64,000 nucleotides of DNA from Charina bottae (taxonomy: Eukaryota; Chordata; Lepidosauria; Squamata; Charinaidae): NCBI GenBank assembly GCA_023362775.1, contig JALMGJ010000006.1, positions 54,303,501 through 54,367,500 of the forward strand. Reading direction: 5' to 3'. Positions 35,765 to 45,419 of the stretch are shown here, in pieces (the first letter of the stretch is position 1; each line of letters starts with the position of its first letter). Under the pieces are notes generated by a model. It saw only the letters and a program-made list of their open reading frames with translations, had not been told where the DNA came from and did not search any database. The translations under genes and the position numbers were made by a program.

Positions 35765-36630
35765 AGAGCTTGTTCTGGCTCTGACTAGCACTTCCAAAGG
35801 CTGGTGTCATTTGAACTGGGTGTGGTACTGTTCTGTCCAATAGCTTTTAAACAACTTTTTATTGTCATGTATTTTGATTGATGCTTTTATATTTAATTAT
35901 AAGCTGTCTAGAACCCTTTGAATGGCAGCATATAATGCAGATGGATGGAGGCAGGGAGGGATGGCTGGCTGGCTGATGGTCACAAAGAGATCCTTTAGCC
36001 ATCTCTCTCTTCTGTACCTCTCTCTCATTCCCTTTCTCCCATATTCACTTAGAAAGAAACCATCTTCCACTACCTTGGATTCAAAATCAGTGGAAAAGTA
36101 CTGTGAAAAGTAGATTAGTTGTTAATATAGAAACAGATTTAAAAGGAAGATGCCACCAGTAATCGGTGTTGTAATAAGTATGCTAAGGTAGTATATTCAG
36201 CTCCCCTAGAAATTTTCAAAGAATAAAACTAATTTTGGTGCATCCCCAACAGTGCATTCAGTTAAAATACAATAATTTCCTCCTAAGAGCTGCCCAGTGG
36301 GGTGCCTGAATAACACATTTAATGCTTTGCCTGCCTTCCAAGCTAAAACAAATCAAGATTAAGCAGGATGAGGAAAAGATATCCAGGGGAGGACAATTTA
36401 ACATGCTCTGGAAAGTTTAGAGTCCCTATTTTGTTATATATAGGAATAAATAAGGAGTAGGGTTAGCTATCTTTTAAGTGTTTCAGTCAAAGGAGGAATA
36501 AGCAACTCTACACATTCCTACACAATGGTTTCTTCAGAGAACACTCCTAAACCTAAAGCTAAAAAGTCATAGTTGCTATGAGAACTGCCAGCAATCAGCA
36601 CTTTTTAAAGTGGTGGACAAGGATATATAT
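35765..36630. other. Unannotated DNA
   Basis: Nothing recognised. Confidence 0.45.
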
Positions 36631-36631
36631 A

Positions 36632-36635
<4 letters not shown>

Positions 36636-36689
<54 letters not shown>

Positions 36690-36695
36690 ATGTAA
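36636..36695 (+). repeat. (GT)n(ATGT)n compound microsatellite
   Basis: About 18 GT units followed by several ATGT units. Confidence 0.95.
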
Positions 36696-36699
36696 TGTA

Positions 36700-37605
36700 T
36701 GTATACAAGGTTTTTTTTAAGAGATTAAATGGAGACAGAACTGCCAGATCAGAATCTCAGAGTAATTGACATAGTGGCAGCCTTGGTATCTCCTGAAAGA
36801 GTCCTGGGACTTCACAGCTCAACCTTTTGCATGTTTACTCAGAAACAAGCCTCAAGAAATTAGGAAGTCTTACTCAAAAGACTGCAGCTTCAGAGCAATG
36901 AAATGAAGAACATTCTGTCTTGTCCTAATGCATTGATACCTTCAAATGGAATACAATTCATGTCCTCCAAAGTTTGTGTGATTGTTTTAAAAATTAGGGA
37001 TGGGAAGTGATATATTTTCTGAGCTGCTCACTGAGATATGAGGAAAAAATGTTGGACTAGAAGGGCCAACATACATCTACTTACATTATTATATCTTAGT
37101 TTTATGTTCCCTCATCTGAGTGTGCATAGGAATATAAAGCAAATTGCATCATATTGTTTTTCAGGATGAAAAATTTCTGGCTACAATTACAGCCACACTC
37201 GCATACACCCACACACAAAATGCCAGAACATAAAAACTAAGTTGGCATCTAATTTAGCATCAGATGGAGCAGAGTATCTTGGAACAGATTTTCATATATA
37301 TCGACCTTGTCACTTTCATTCTGGGCAGTCACAAAGCTCCAATCCCAGTCTGTTTGTTTCTTTGTTTTGAAATCCCATGGGCTGTAAATGGAAGTGTCAT
37401 AGTAGCTAGACCAAGAACAACATAAAAAAGAAACATCTTTTAGTATTTACTTAAACTGCACTGATGGGAAGGGGGTGAAGGACTAGTAATGAAGACACTG
37501 GCTGGTGGGTCCATCCTCCTGTAAAACTGCAGTGGGAATCGAGAAATCTTCTGAAGGGAGATAAATGCTCTTTGTCATTTTCTCTTCCTCATTCATGTCT
37601 ACACC
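36700..37605. other. Unannotated DNA
   Basis: Nothing recognised. Confidence 0.45.
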
Positions 37606-37611
37606 ATATCT

Positions 37612-37733
37612 GGCAGCCTTGGCAACTTTAAGATGGGTGGACTTCAACTTCCAGAATTCCCCAGCCAGCATGTTGAAGTCCACCCAGTTGAAGTCCACCC
37701 ATCTTAAAATTGCCAAGGTTGAGAAATACTGGT
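37612..37733. mobile_element. Short fold-back hAT-type MITE
   Basis: CCTTGGCAACTTTAAGATGG and GTGGACTTCAAC at the left are mirrored by GTTGAAGTCCACCC, ATCTTAAAATTGCCAAGG and TTGAGAAATACTG at the right. The terminus CAGTATTTCTCAACC...CTTGGCAA is a common squamate MITE end, also seen at 62627. The left end has lost its outermost bases. Confidence 0.65.
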
Positions 37734-37739
37734 CTAGAC

Positions 37740-39598
37740 TCCTATTTTAGCAATTGCGTGATAGGCTTTTGGGTTAATCAGTTGATCTTATTTATTATTT
37801 GATGGAAAATATTAATGCTGTCCAGGGCTTAGATTCAGTTTTAAGCAACGTGATTTGGAACTCATGGGGGTGTACCTTTTAATTCTTTAAAGCTACTGTG
37901 TCTTTTCCTGAGATTGCCTGGCAGCTGTACTGCTCTAGAAAGACTAGTGTATTAATGCCTTGAAATTCTGATTTCGCTCCCAACAATCAGTTCTACCATA
38001 TTCAGGAAAGACATGCTCTAAATGTTTTTATAGTATATTCTGTCCAAAAACAATAACTGACTTAAAGGATTCTTGTTTTAAAGCCTCTGCACTGATTTCT
38101 ATAATATCTGCATGCTTCATACCTTCATAAAACTTTAATATGCTTGCAAATTTCATTTCTTCTACTGGAATTTTTTTTATAAAAGTTAAAGCGTATTTAT
38201 TCAATGCTAGATTATATGTCTTTTTTTCAGGAGCTTACTGTAGATTTAGCCCAAATCAGAGCAGTGATCTCTGCACATCCTTAGGAAAACACATTTATTT
38301 TCTTATTCCAGTCAATTATTCTTCTCTTGCAGACAAGTCATATGCAGTATATAATGAGCTTTGGGTAACCAATCATAAAGCTAGTCTATCCAGAAAATAC
38401 ATACTGTTAAAAAAGAAGTCTTGGTGAAAACTTCCACAGGTAAATATGAACTCAGTCTTTTCATTCAGAATGTAGCCTTGCTATTTAGTGGAATACTCTG
38501 ATTGGAATTATATAGGTTAGAAACAGATGAGGCTCTCTTTTAGTAAAAATCTGACTTGGTATATTTTTGCTTTATGATTCTCTATTTTCTCAGTGCTACT
38601 GTAGTGGAAGAACTAGCTTGCTTTCTTTGGAAGAATATCAGCTATGCTGCTTTGAGATAACCCAGAAAAACTAACATCTCCAAGCCTATCACCTGGATGT
38701 AGTTTAGCCTCCCAGCCTTCTCAAAAGGAAGGGCTCTCACATACATTCCACTACTGGCGGTGGAACATTGGATGACTGATCTTTTACTAGTGATTTTTCT
38801 TATCAAGATACTTATACTGATCATGGTCTACTACTCTTAAGGCTAACTGGATATTCATTTTCCATATGTGTGGAAAGAGAATGCATCTCATATTCTTCTT
38901 ATCTAAACTTGTCCTACACAATTTAATTAGATACCAGAGAGTAATGACATTTCATCAGATTAAGAAAACAGAACACCACCTTATTTGAGAAAGTGTAATT
39001 TGAAATGTCATGATGCACATATTTTCACTGGATTCTCCTTATCATTTTTTGGAAATACTGTATGTGATGAGGAAATAAATTTAAGTGTAGCTGGCAGTCT
39101 TTTCAGGAGATGTAGATTGCTAGAGTATGGCGAGGAGTGGACAAGAACCTTTGCTGCCATGAACTTTATGAAAGTTGCTACTTTAGGATCCAAGCCACTT
39201 AATGCAGTAGGATTTACTTAGAAATAAATTTATACATGCATAAGGAAGAGGATGCATCCTACGAATATATGATAATGCTAATACCACAGATAACAATTAT
39301 AACCTAAAATATAGTTCCATTAAACTCAAGGGGACTTCTCATTGAAGCTGCAGTTCCAATTTCCTTTACTCAGAGATCAATTCCATTTAACTCTTTGGAA
39401 CTTATTTTGATGTGGGAACTACTTGGTTGCCATGCAAAACAAATTTACTTTGAAGTAAATTGTATTGAAATCAGTGGTATTTTCTTCTAAGTAATCTGTT
39501 AAACTCAGGCGATAAGTAGACCCCCACATGCTTTGAAACAGATAGCCAAACACAAGTATCAGCATTGGGATGATTTGAGGGGCACTCCATTCTCTTCA
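37740..39598. other. Unannotated AT-rich DNA
   Basis: No gene. Short phrases near 39300-39500 resemble worn dispersed repeats (ATTGAAATCAGTGG) but are too short to name. Confidence 0.45.
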
Positions 39599-39601
39599 TT
39601 A

Positions 39602-39846
39602 TTTTATTTATTTATTTATTTTCTATCCCACCTTTATTATTTTTATAAATAACTCAAGGCAGCGAACATACCAAATACTCCTTCCTCCTTCTATTTTCCC
39701 CACAACAACCCTGTGAGGTGAGTTGGGCTGAGAGAGAGTGACTGGCCCAAGGTCACCCAGCCGGCTTTTACGCCTAAGGCGGGACTAGAACTCACAGTCT
39801 CCTGGTTTCTATCCCGTTGCCTTAACCACTAGACCAAACTGGCTCT
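39602..39846 (-). mobile_element. tRNA-headed SINE with L2-like tail
   Basis: On the minus strand it starts GAGCCAGTTTGGTCTAGTGG, containing a pol III A box (TGGTCTAGTGG) and a worn B box (GAGTTCTAGTCCC). A core follows (GGTGACCTTGGGCCAGTCAC), then CAACTCACCTCACAGGGTTG and an A/T-rich tail ending in ATAAATAAATAAAT. The head and core are shared with the SINE at 48146-48368, but the tail differs. The copy at 52660-52785 has the same tail and no head. Confidence 0.85.
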
Positions 39847-39849
39847 CAT

Positions 39850-40602
39850 TACTTCTGCATCTCTTCTTAAACAGATCCCTTTAATTGCTTTAATAAAGTT
39901 TAACAAAACAAAACAAATCAGTGGAAAATTTCAGTGTCATCCTTTCTCTTGATATTTGACATGCCAGGCCTTATTTGTCTATGGGGAGGAAAGTAAATTA
40001 TCTCCTGGAAAGTGAGCTTTTTAACCAACAAAACTCTGAGAGACCCAGCTGAGTGATTTTGTCCGATATTTTCATTAACTACCTAAAGTCCTGTTCCTAA
40101 TATTAACATTACTGGCTCTTTTAGCATTAAAGATAAAAAACCTTTATAGGTTTTTAAATGTCTGAGGTAGGGTGGAATCATTTTAATATTAAAGTAAGGA
40201 ACAAAAAAACACAACCCCATCAAATTCCTTGCTTTGAAATGACTTCATTTATGTTTCCCCGATAAAGATACTGTTGCAAGACATAAAAGCACATGAGACA
40301 TCAAGAATGCTGTATGGGGTTTCTCTCCCAATTGGTGCATCCACTACTTTCATCACCCAGCTACTGCTTCATTTTATTTAAATTGCAGCAGAAGCTCCCT
40401 GGGACAAAAAAGAAACAAAACCTACCTAGAAATTGCAGGATGCTAAGTAAACATGGGAAAATCCAGGAGATTTTAAGAAGAGGCGAGTACTGCTAAAAAC
40501 AAGATTGCACACTGCATTGTGTGTTACCTCGAAGGGCAGGGAGGGCTGGGATCTGAAAAACGGGTCCTGCCCATGAAAGCCAACATGCAAAACATAATGA
40601 TC
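39850..40602. other. Unannotated AT-rich DNA
   Basis: Nothing recognised. Confidence 0.45.
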
Positions 40603-40607
40603 TGAGA

Positions 40608-40760
40608 TTTTTATTTATTTTATTTATTTAATTTATCCCCGCCCATCTCCCCGAATAGGGGACTCTGGGCGGTTTACAAAATATCAAAATTTAAAATCTA
40701 TACAAAAATTACTATAAAACAATAAATAGAGGGAATAAATAAAATCCAAAGATGGTTAGG
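40608..40760 (-). mobile_element. L2/CR1-type 3' tail
   Basis: (TTTAT)-rich array, then CCCCGCCCATCTCCCCGAAT and GGGGACTCTGGGCGGTTTAC, then AT-rich sequence. This is the minus-strand L2 tail, less worn than the 8620 copy. Confidence 0.8.
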
Positions 40761-40764
40761 AGCC

Positions 40765-41150
40765 ACAATCCAGATCAAGGCACTACAGGCCACCTCTGAT
40801 GCCTAATTACCTGCCTTGCTTCATACAGAAGCAAACTCACTAGAGCTTTGTTGCTGAGTGAATCAGAACAATCCATTAGGGCTCCACTTTATCAAATATG
40901 TATGAATATCAGGGCAGCCTTGGGATGTTGAAGCCTGCCCTCTCCTACTGATAGCTGATAAAAGGCAATGTAGCATTTCAGTCTTATCTCCAAGGATCAA
41001 GTTGTGGTAGCACTATTTGCACAAATACAATTTAAACAGCTGCACACATCACCTCATTTCAAGAATCCATCACAGATTTGCTATAAGACAGAGGAGGAAA
41101 AAGCTCATCCCAGTCAGAATGGCCAAAACACGTACAAACACAATCTACTG
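40765..41150. other. Unannotated DNA
   Basis: Nothing recognised. Confidence 0.4.
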
Positions 41151-41156
41151 GTAGAA

Positions 41157-41157
41157 G

Positions 41158-41189
<32 letters not shown>

Positions 41190-41206
41190 CCCGCCCCCCC
41201 CCCCTT
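41157..41206 (+). repeat. (CCTG)n with poly-C end
   Basis: About eight CCTG units run into a C-rich stretch. Confidence 0.92.
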
Positions 41207-41290
41207 GCTTTTACACTCATCAATGTAAAAGTTCTTACATTAGAAGTAAAGTTCTGAAGTGGTGGTGGAAGTTCATAACACTTCTTAAAA

Positions 41291-41382
41291 TGTTTATAAA
41301 CAGGGATCACAACTGACAATGGAATCTGGGGGGGAAATGTTGCACTGATTCCGTTGCCAATTGTGATCCCCATTTATAAACA
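41291..41382. other. Imperfect long hairpin
   Basis: TGTTTATAAACAGGGATCAC at the left pairs with GTGATCCCCATTTATAAACA at the right. The arms are about 36 nt with roughly six mismatches and a 20-nt loop. Either a fold-back MITE or a hairpin RNA precursor; the sequence cannot decide. Confidence 0.55.
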
Positions 41383-41467
41383 TCTAAGAGAAACAAGATA
41401 ACATGTATAACTAGCATACTCTTTACTTCTGATTTACTAAACTGAAAGACAGTAATAGTATTACAGT

Positions 41468-41498
41468 GTCAGACTATTACTGTCAGTAATAGTCTGAC
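41468..41498. other. Perfect 15-bp palindrome, 1-nt centre
   Basis: GTCAGACTATTACTG, one T, then CAGTAATAGTCTGAC. The word CAGTAATAG also occurs just before and just after, so replication slippage or a fold-back duplication is likely. Confidence 0.85.
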
Positions 41499-41580
41499 AG
41501 TAATAGTTGGTAGGATCAATACATTTCCCTCCTAAAGCCTTGTTTTTATTTATGTATTTATATTTATGTATTTATACCCC

Positions 41581-42016
41581 TCACCTCCACTGCATATTCA
41601 TAAGGGATATGATTTAGGTCATACCTGAGTGGTGTAGTGGTTTTCCCTACGTTCTTCAATTTAAGCCTAAATTTTGCGATAAGAAGCTCATGATCTGAGC
41701 CACAGTCAGCTCCAGGTCTTGTTTTTGCTGATTGTATAGAGCTTCTCCATCTTTGGCTGCAAAGTATATAATCAATCTGATTTCGGTATTGACCATCTGG
41801 TGATGTCCATGTGTAGAGTCGTCTCTTGTGTTGTTGGAAAAGAGTGTTTGCTATGACCAGCCTGTTCTCTTGACAAAACTCTATTAGCCTTTGCCCTGCT
41901 TCATTTTGTACTCCAAGGCCGAACTTGCCTGTTATTCCGGTTATTTTTTGACTTCCTACTTTAGCATTCCAGTCCCCTATGATGAAAAGGACATCTTTTT
42001 TTGGTGTTAGTTCTAG
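41581..42016 (-). pseudogene. BovB APE endonuclease, inverted partial
   Basis: A minus-strand frame of about 145 codons without a stop, not beginning at an ATG. It reads LELTPKKDVLFIIGDWNAKV, then FGLGVQNEAGQRLIEFCQEN, LYTWTSPDGQYRNQIDYIL, RPGADCGSDHELLIAKFRLK and ends RYDLNHIPYEYAVEV. GDWNA and SDH are APE-family catalytic motifs; in LINEs this nuclease nicks target DNA to prime reverse transcription. The first half of the domain is missing. It is separated from its RT by orientation only, so it cannot be made as one protein with 42020-43960. Confidence 0.9.
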
Positions 42017-42019
42017 AAG

Positions 42020-43960
42020 GTGTCTAGAAGGTCTAAAACCATCCCAAAGAAAAAGAAATGCAAGAAAGCAAAGTGGCTGACTGATGAGGCTTTACAAATA
42101 GCTGAGGAAAGAAGGGAAGCAAAAGGCAAGGGAGAAAGGGAAAGATATAACCAACTGAATGCAGATTTCCAGAGAATAGCAAGGAGAGATAAGTCGGCCT
42201 TCTTAAATGAACAGTGCAAAGAAATCGAGGAAAACAATAGAATGGGGAAGACTAGAGATCTCTTCAAGAAAATCGGAGATATCAAGGGAACGTTTTGTGC
42301 AAAGATGGACATGATAAAGGACAAAAAAGGCAGGGACCTAACAGAAGCAGAAGAGATTAAGAAGAGGTGGCAAGAATACACAGAAGAACTATACAAGAAA
42401 GACCTTAATATCCCTGATAAATACGATTGTGTGGTCACTGACCTTGAGCCGGACATCCTAGAGAGTGAAGTCAAGTGGGCCTTAGGAAGCATTACTAACA
42501 ACAAAGCTAGCGGAGAAGACAGTATCCCAGCTGAGCTATTTAAAATCCTAAAAGATGATGCTGTTAAAGTGCTGCACTCAATATGCCAACAAATTTGGAA
42601 AACTCAACAGTGGCCACAGGATTGGAAAAGGTCAGTTTACGTTCCAATTCCAAAGAAAGGCAATGCCAAAGAATGTTCAAACTACCGTACAATTGCGCTA
42701 ATTTCACATGCTAGCAAGGTTATGCTCAAAATCCTACAAGCTAGGCTTCAGCAGTATGTGAACCGAGAACTACCAGAAGTGCAAGCTGGGTTTCGAAGAG
42801 GCAGAGGAACTAGAGATCAGATTGCCAACATTCGCTGGATCATGGAAAAAGCAAGAGAGTTCCAGAAAAACATCTACTTCTGCTTCATTGACTACGCTAA
42901 AGCCTTTGATTGTGTGGATCACATCAAACTGTGGCAAATTCTTAAAGAGATGGGAGTACCAGACCACCTTACCTGTCTCCTGAGAAACCTGTATGCGGGT
43001 CAAGAAGCAACAGTTAGAACCGGACATGGAACAACTGACTGGTTCAAAATTGGGAAAGGAGTACGACAAGGCTGTATATTATCACCGTGCTTATTTAACT
43101 TATATGCAGAATACATAATGAGAAATGCCGGGCTGGATGAATCACAAGCCGGAGTTAAGATTGCCGGGAGAAATATCAACAACCTCAGATATGCAGACGA
43201 TACCACCCTAATGGCAGAAAGTGAAGAGGAACTAAAGAGCCTCTTGATGAGGGTGAAAGAGGAGAGTGTAAAAGCTGGCTTGAAACTCAACATTAAAAAA
43301 ACCCAGATCATGGCATCTGGTCCCATCTCTTCCTGGCAAATAGAAGGGGAAGAAATGGAAGCAGTGACAGATTTTATTTTCTTGGGCTCCAAGATCACCG
43401 CAGATGGTGACTGCAGCCATGAAATTAAAAGACGCTTGCTCCTTGGGAGGAAAGCTATGGCAAACCTAGACAGCATATTAAAAAGCAGAGACATCACCTT
43501 GCCGACAAAGGTCCGTATAGTTAAAGCTATGGTTTTCCCAGTAGTAATGTATGGCTGTGAGAGTTGGACCATCAGGAAGGCTGAGCGCCGAAGAATTGAT
43601 GCTTTTGAACTGTGGTGCTGGAGAAGACTCTTGAGAGTCCCTTGGACTGCAAGGAGGTCAAATCAGTCAATCCTAAAGGAAATCAACCCTGACTGCTCAT
43701 TGGAAGGACAGATACTGAAGCTGAAGCTCAAATACTTTGGCCACCTAATGCGAAGAGAGGACTCACTGGAAAAGACCCTGATGCTGGGAAAGACTGAAGG
43801 CAAAAGGAGAAGGGGATGGCAGAGGATGAGATGGTTAGATAGCATCACCGATGTAATGAACATGAATTTAAGTAAACTCCGGGTGACAGTGGAGGACAGG
43901 AAGGCCTGGCGTGCTATGGTCCATGAGGTCACGAAGAGTCGGACACGACTAAATGACTGA
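42020..43960 (+). CDS. BovB reverse transcriptase, open 646-codon frame
   Basis: Encodes the linker, RT and C-terminal region of BovB ORF2. Residues 1-150 are a basic, charged linker. The RT spans roughly 160-440, with KASGEDSIPAELF (162-174), FCFIDYAKAFD (motif A, catalytic Asp 291), GVRQGCILSP (motif B, 347-356) and YADD (motif C, 391-394). FLGSKITADGDCSHEIKRRL follows near 454-473. The conserved C-terminus runs from RRIDAFELWCWRRLLRVPW (524-542) to VHEVTKSRTRLND at 646. The frame has no stop or frameshift, but the ATG is fortuitous: the true N-terminal endonuclease lies inverted upstream. Intact RT motifs imply recent insertion. In such LINEs this enzyme copies the element RNA, and SINE RNAs with similar tails, at nicked chromosomal DNA. 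Confidence 0.93.
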   Translation: MSRRSKTIPKKKKCKKAKWLTDEALQIAEERREAKGKGERERYNQLNADFQRIARRDKSAFLNEQCKEIEENNRMGKTRDLFKKIGDIKGTFCAKMDMIKDKKGRDLTEAEEIKKRWQEYTEELYKKDLNIPDKYDCVVTDLEPDILESEVKWALGSITNNKASGEDSIPAELFKILKDDAVKVLHSICQQIWKTQQWPQDWKRSVYVPIPKKGNAKECSNYRTIALISHASKVMLKILQARLQQYVNRELPEVQAGFRRGRGTRDQIANIRWIMEKAREFQKNIYFCFIDYAKAFDCVDHIKLWQILKEMGVPDHLTCLLRNLYAGQEATVRTGHGTTDWFKIGKGVRQGCILSPCLFNLYAEYIMRNAGLDESQAGVKIAGRNINNLRYADDTTLMAESEEELKSLLMRVKEESVKAGLKLNIKKTQIMASGPISSWQIEGEEMEAVTDFIFLGSKITADGDCSHEIKRRLLLGRKAMANLDSILKSRDITLPTKVRIVKAMVFPVVMYGCESWTIRKAERRRIDAFELWCWRRLLRVPWTARRSNQSILKEINPDCSLEGQILKLKLKYFGHLMRREDSLEKTLMLGKTEGKRRRGWQRMRWLDSITDVMNMNLSKLRVTVEDRKAWRAMVHEVTKSRTRLND

Positions 43961-44469
43961 ACAACAACAACAACAACAACAATTTATACCCCGCCTATCC
44001 CCTCCCTAGACGGAGGGCTCTAGGCGGCTTACAATCATTGAATTCATACATATTATACAGCATATATATTAACAATGTATTACCCGTGCGTTAGGGAGGG
44101 GATGAGGGAACCAGCTCTTCTTCCGCAGGAATCAGACTACATGCCCCAGAATCCCTCACTTCCGAGCTGGCTGCTGAGGTCCTGGAAGTTGTCATTCGGG
44201 ATCCGCCGTCCTCCGCCGCCATCCACGGGATTCACCAGATCTTCTTGGTTCCGAGGGTGACCCCCGAGAGGATGCCAGCAAATTGACCCACTTTTAACGT
44301 GGTACCCATTTATCTACTCGCATTAGCTTTCGAACTGTTGGGTTGACAGAAGCTGGGGTGAATGGCGAGAGCTCACTTCGCCACGCGGGGATTCGAACTG
44401 CTGACCATTAGACTGGCAGTCTTTTACAGCTCAGCGGTTTAACCCGCTGAGCCACCACGCCCCACATTT

Positions 44470-44915
44470 AATTGTTCCAAATTTATCCCAGCTGATTGTG
44501 ATCCTTATCTCTGGTATGACTCATCATAGGCATCTCATGTGGTATGTCTGTTTTTTGTGTTTTGATTGTGCCACTCCACTCCATCCTTGATCTTCCTTTT
44601 AACCCCCTTGGATTGCCTTAGTTGTCTGCCCAATGAATTTTTTTTGGAGGGGGGAAGAGAGTTCTGTATTACCAACTGTACAAAAAGTAGAGATGAGAGC
44701 ATCATACAGTCATTGTTTTACAGAAATCACTCTAAATTGAAACAAACCTGTTGCACATTGAACCCAATGCTCCTTGCAAACATCAATCTTTTTAAATCCC
44801 GCCCCGCTTTGGGTAAAGCTCCCATAGCACCATTTCATCATGGGGAAGCTCTGCAATGACAAATCAGGAGTGAAGTTTTGTGAACGCTTCTAAATCAAGA
44901 TGGCGGGGTTACTGG
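44470..44915. other. Unannotated DNA
   Basis: Nothing recognised; spacer between the SINE head and the next BovB fragment. Confidence 0.4.
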
Positions 44916-44917
44916 TT

Positions 44918-45156
44918 TGTTGTTGTTGTTCAGTCATTTAGTTGTGTTTGACTCTTCGTGACCTCATGGACCATAGCACGCCAGGCCTTCCTGTTCTCCA
45001 CTGTCTCCCGGAGTTTACTCAAATTCATGTTCATTACATTGGTGATGCTATCTAACCATCTCATCCTCTGCCGTCCACTTCTCCTTTTGCCTTTAGTCTT
45101 TCCCAGCATCAGGGTCTTTTCCAGTCAGTCCTCTCTTCGCATTAGGTGGCCAAAGG
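44918..45156 (-). mobile_element. BovB LINE 3' end, short copy
   Basis: The minus strand carries the (CAA)n tail, the terminal codons and then back to about RREDSLEKTLMLGKTKGK, where it stops abruptly (GGTGGCCAAAG / GTAAG). It belongs to the same subfamily as 11947 and 41581 and is more heavily 5'-truncated. No clear target duplication was found. Confidence 0.88.
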
Positions 45157-45222
45157 TAAGTAAAAATAATTCCCAAATTGCTTTGATTTGTCCGATTTAG
45201 ACTTTTTATAGTAAATGTCTTG

Positions 45223-45275
45223 CATACACACACACACACACACACATATATACATATATACATATACATATACTG

Positions 45276-45365
<90 letters not shown>
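45223..45365 (+). repeat. (CA)n then (CATATA)n microsatellites
   Basis: About 11 CA units, a short TATACA part, then about 15 CATATA hexamers to 45365. The array gives spurious repetitive frames on both strands. Confidence 0.95.
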
Positions 45366-45419
45366 GCATCCTTGTTTTGGTTGATATGAGCCCTCTTGGG
45401 TAAAGGGAGCCCAGGGAAC

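Larger units (their letters stand above)
41581..43981 (+). mobile_element. Young BovB (RTE) LINE with 5' inversion
   Basis: A 2.4-kb insertion flanked by the 11-bp duplication ATTTATACCCC (41570-41580 and 43982-43992). Its right part, plus strand, encodes the reverse transcriptase and C-terminus and ends in GACTGAACAACAACAACAAC repeats. Its left part (41581 to about 42016) encodes the APE endonuclease on the minus strand. At the junction TCTAGAAGGTGTCTAGAAGG shows short shared words. About 30 codons between the two halves are missing. This is the structure produced by twin priming: an inversion plus small deletion made at integration. The N-terminal part of the endonuclease is absent (5' truncation). 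Confidence 0.93.
41545..44465 (-). mobile_element. tRNA-headed SINE split by a BovB insertion
   Basis: The head lies at 44330-44465 on the minus strand: GTGGTGGCTCAGCGGGTTAA with an A box (TGGCTCAGCGG) and a B box region (GCAGTTCGAATCCCC). A body follows (44080-44330), then an L2/CR1-like tail (GTAAGCCGCCTAGAGCCCTC, GGGGATAGGCGGGGTATAAA) at 43982-44035. The tail's terminal ATAAATACATAAATA repeats are found only beyond the BovB insertion, at 41545-41580. Joining across the LINE restores one continuous SINE. The head resembles Sauria SINEs, but the tail is L2-like, unlike 26418-26580. Confidence 0.82.

Noticed and set aside
36578..36769. Cysteine/valine-rich small protein
   Set aside because: Encoded by (GT)n and (ATGT)n repeats.
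42013..43572. Minus-strand frames of 99-190 codons under the BovB RT
   Set aside because: Shadows of the plus-strand RT frame.
44330..44465. Functional tRNA gene
   Set aside because: A and B boxes are visible, but there is no cloverleaf acceptor stem and the sequence continues into a SINE body and L2-like tail.
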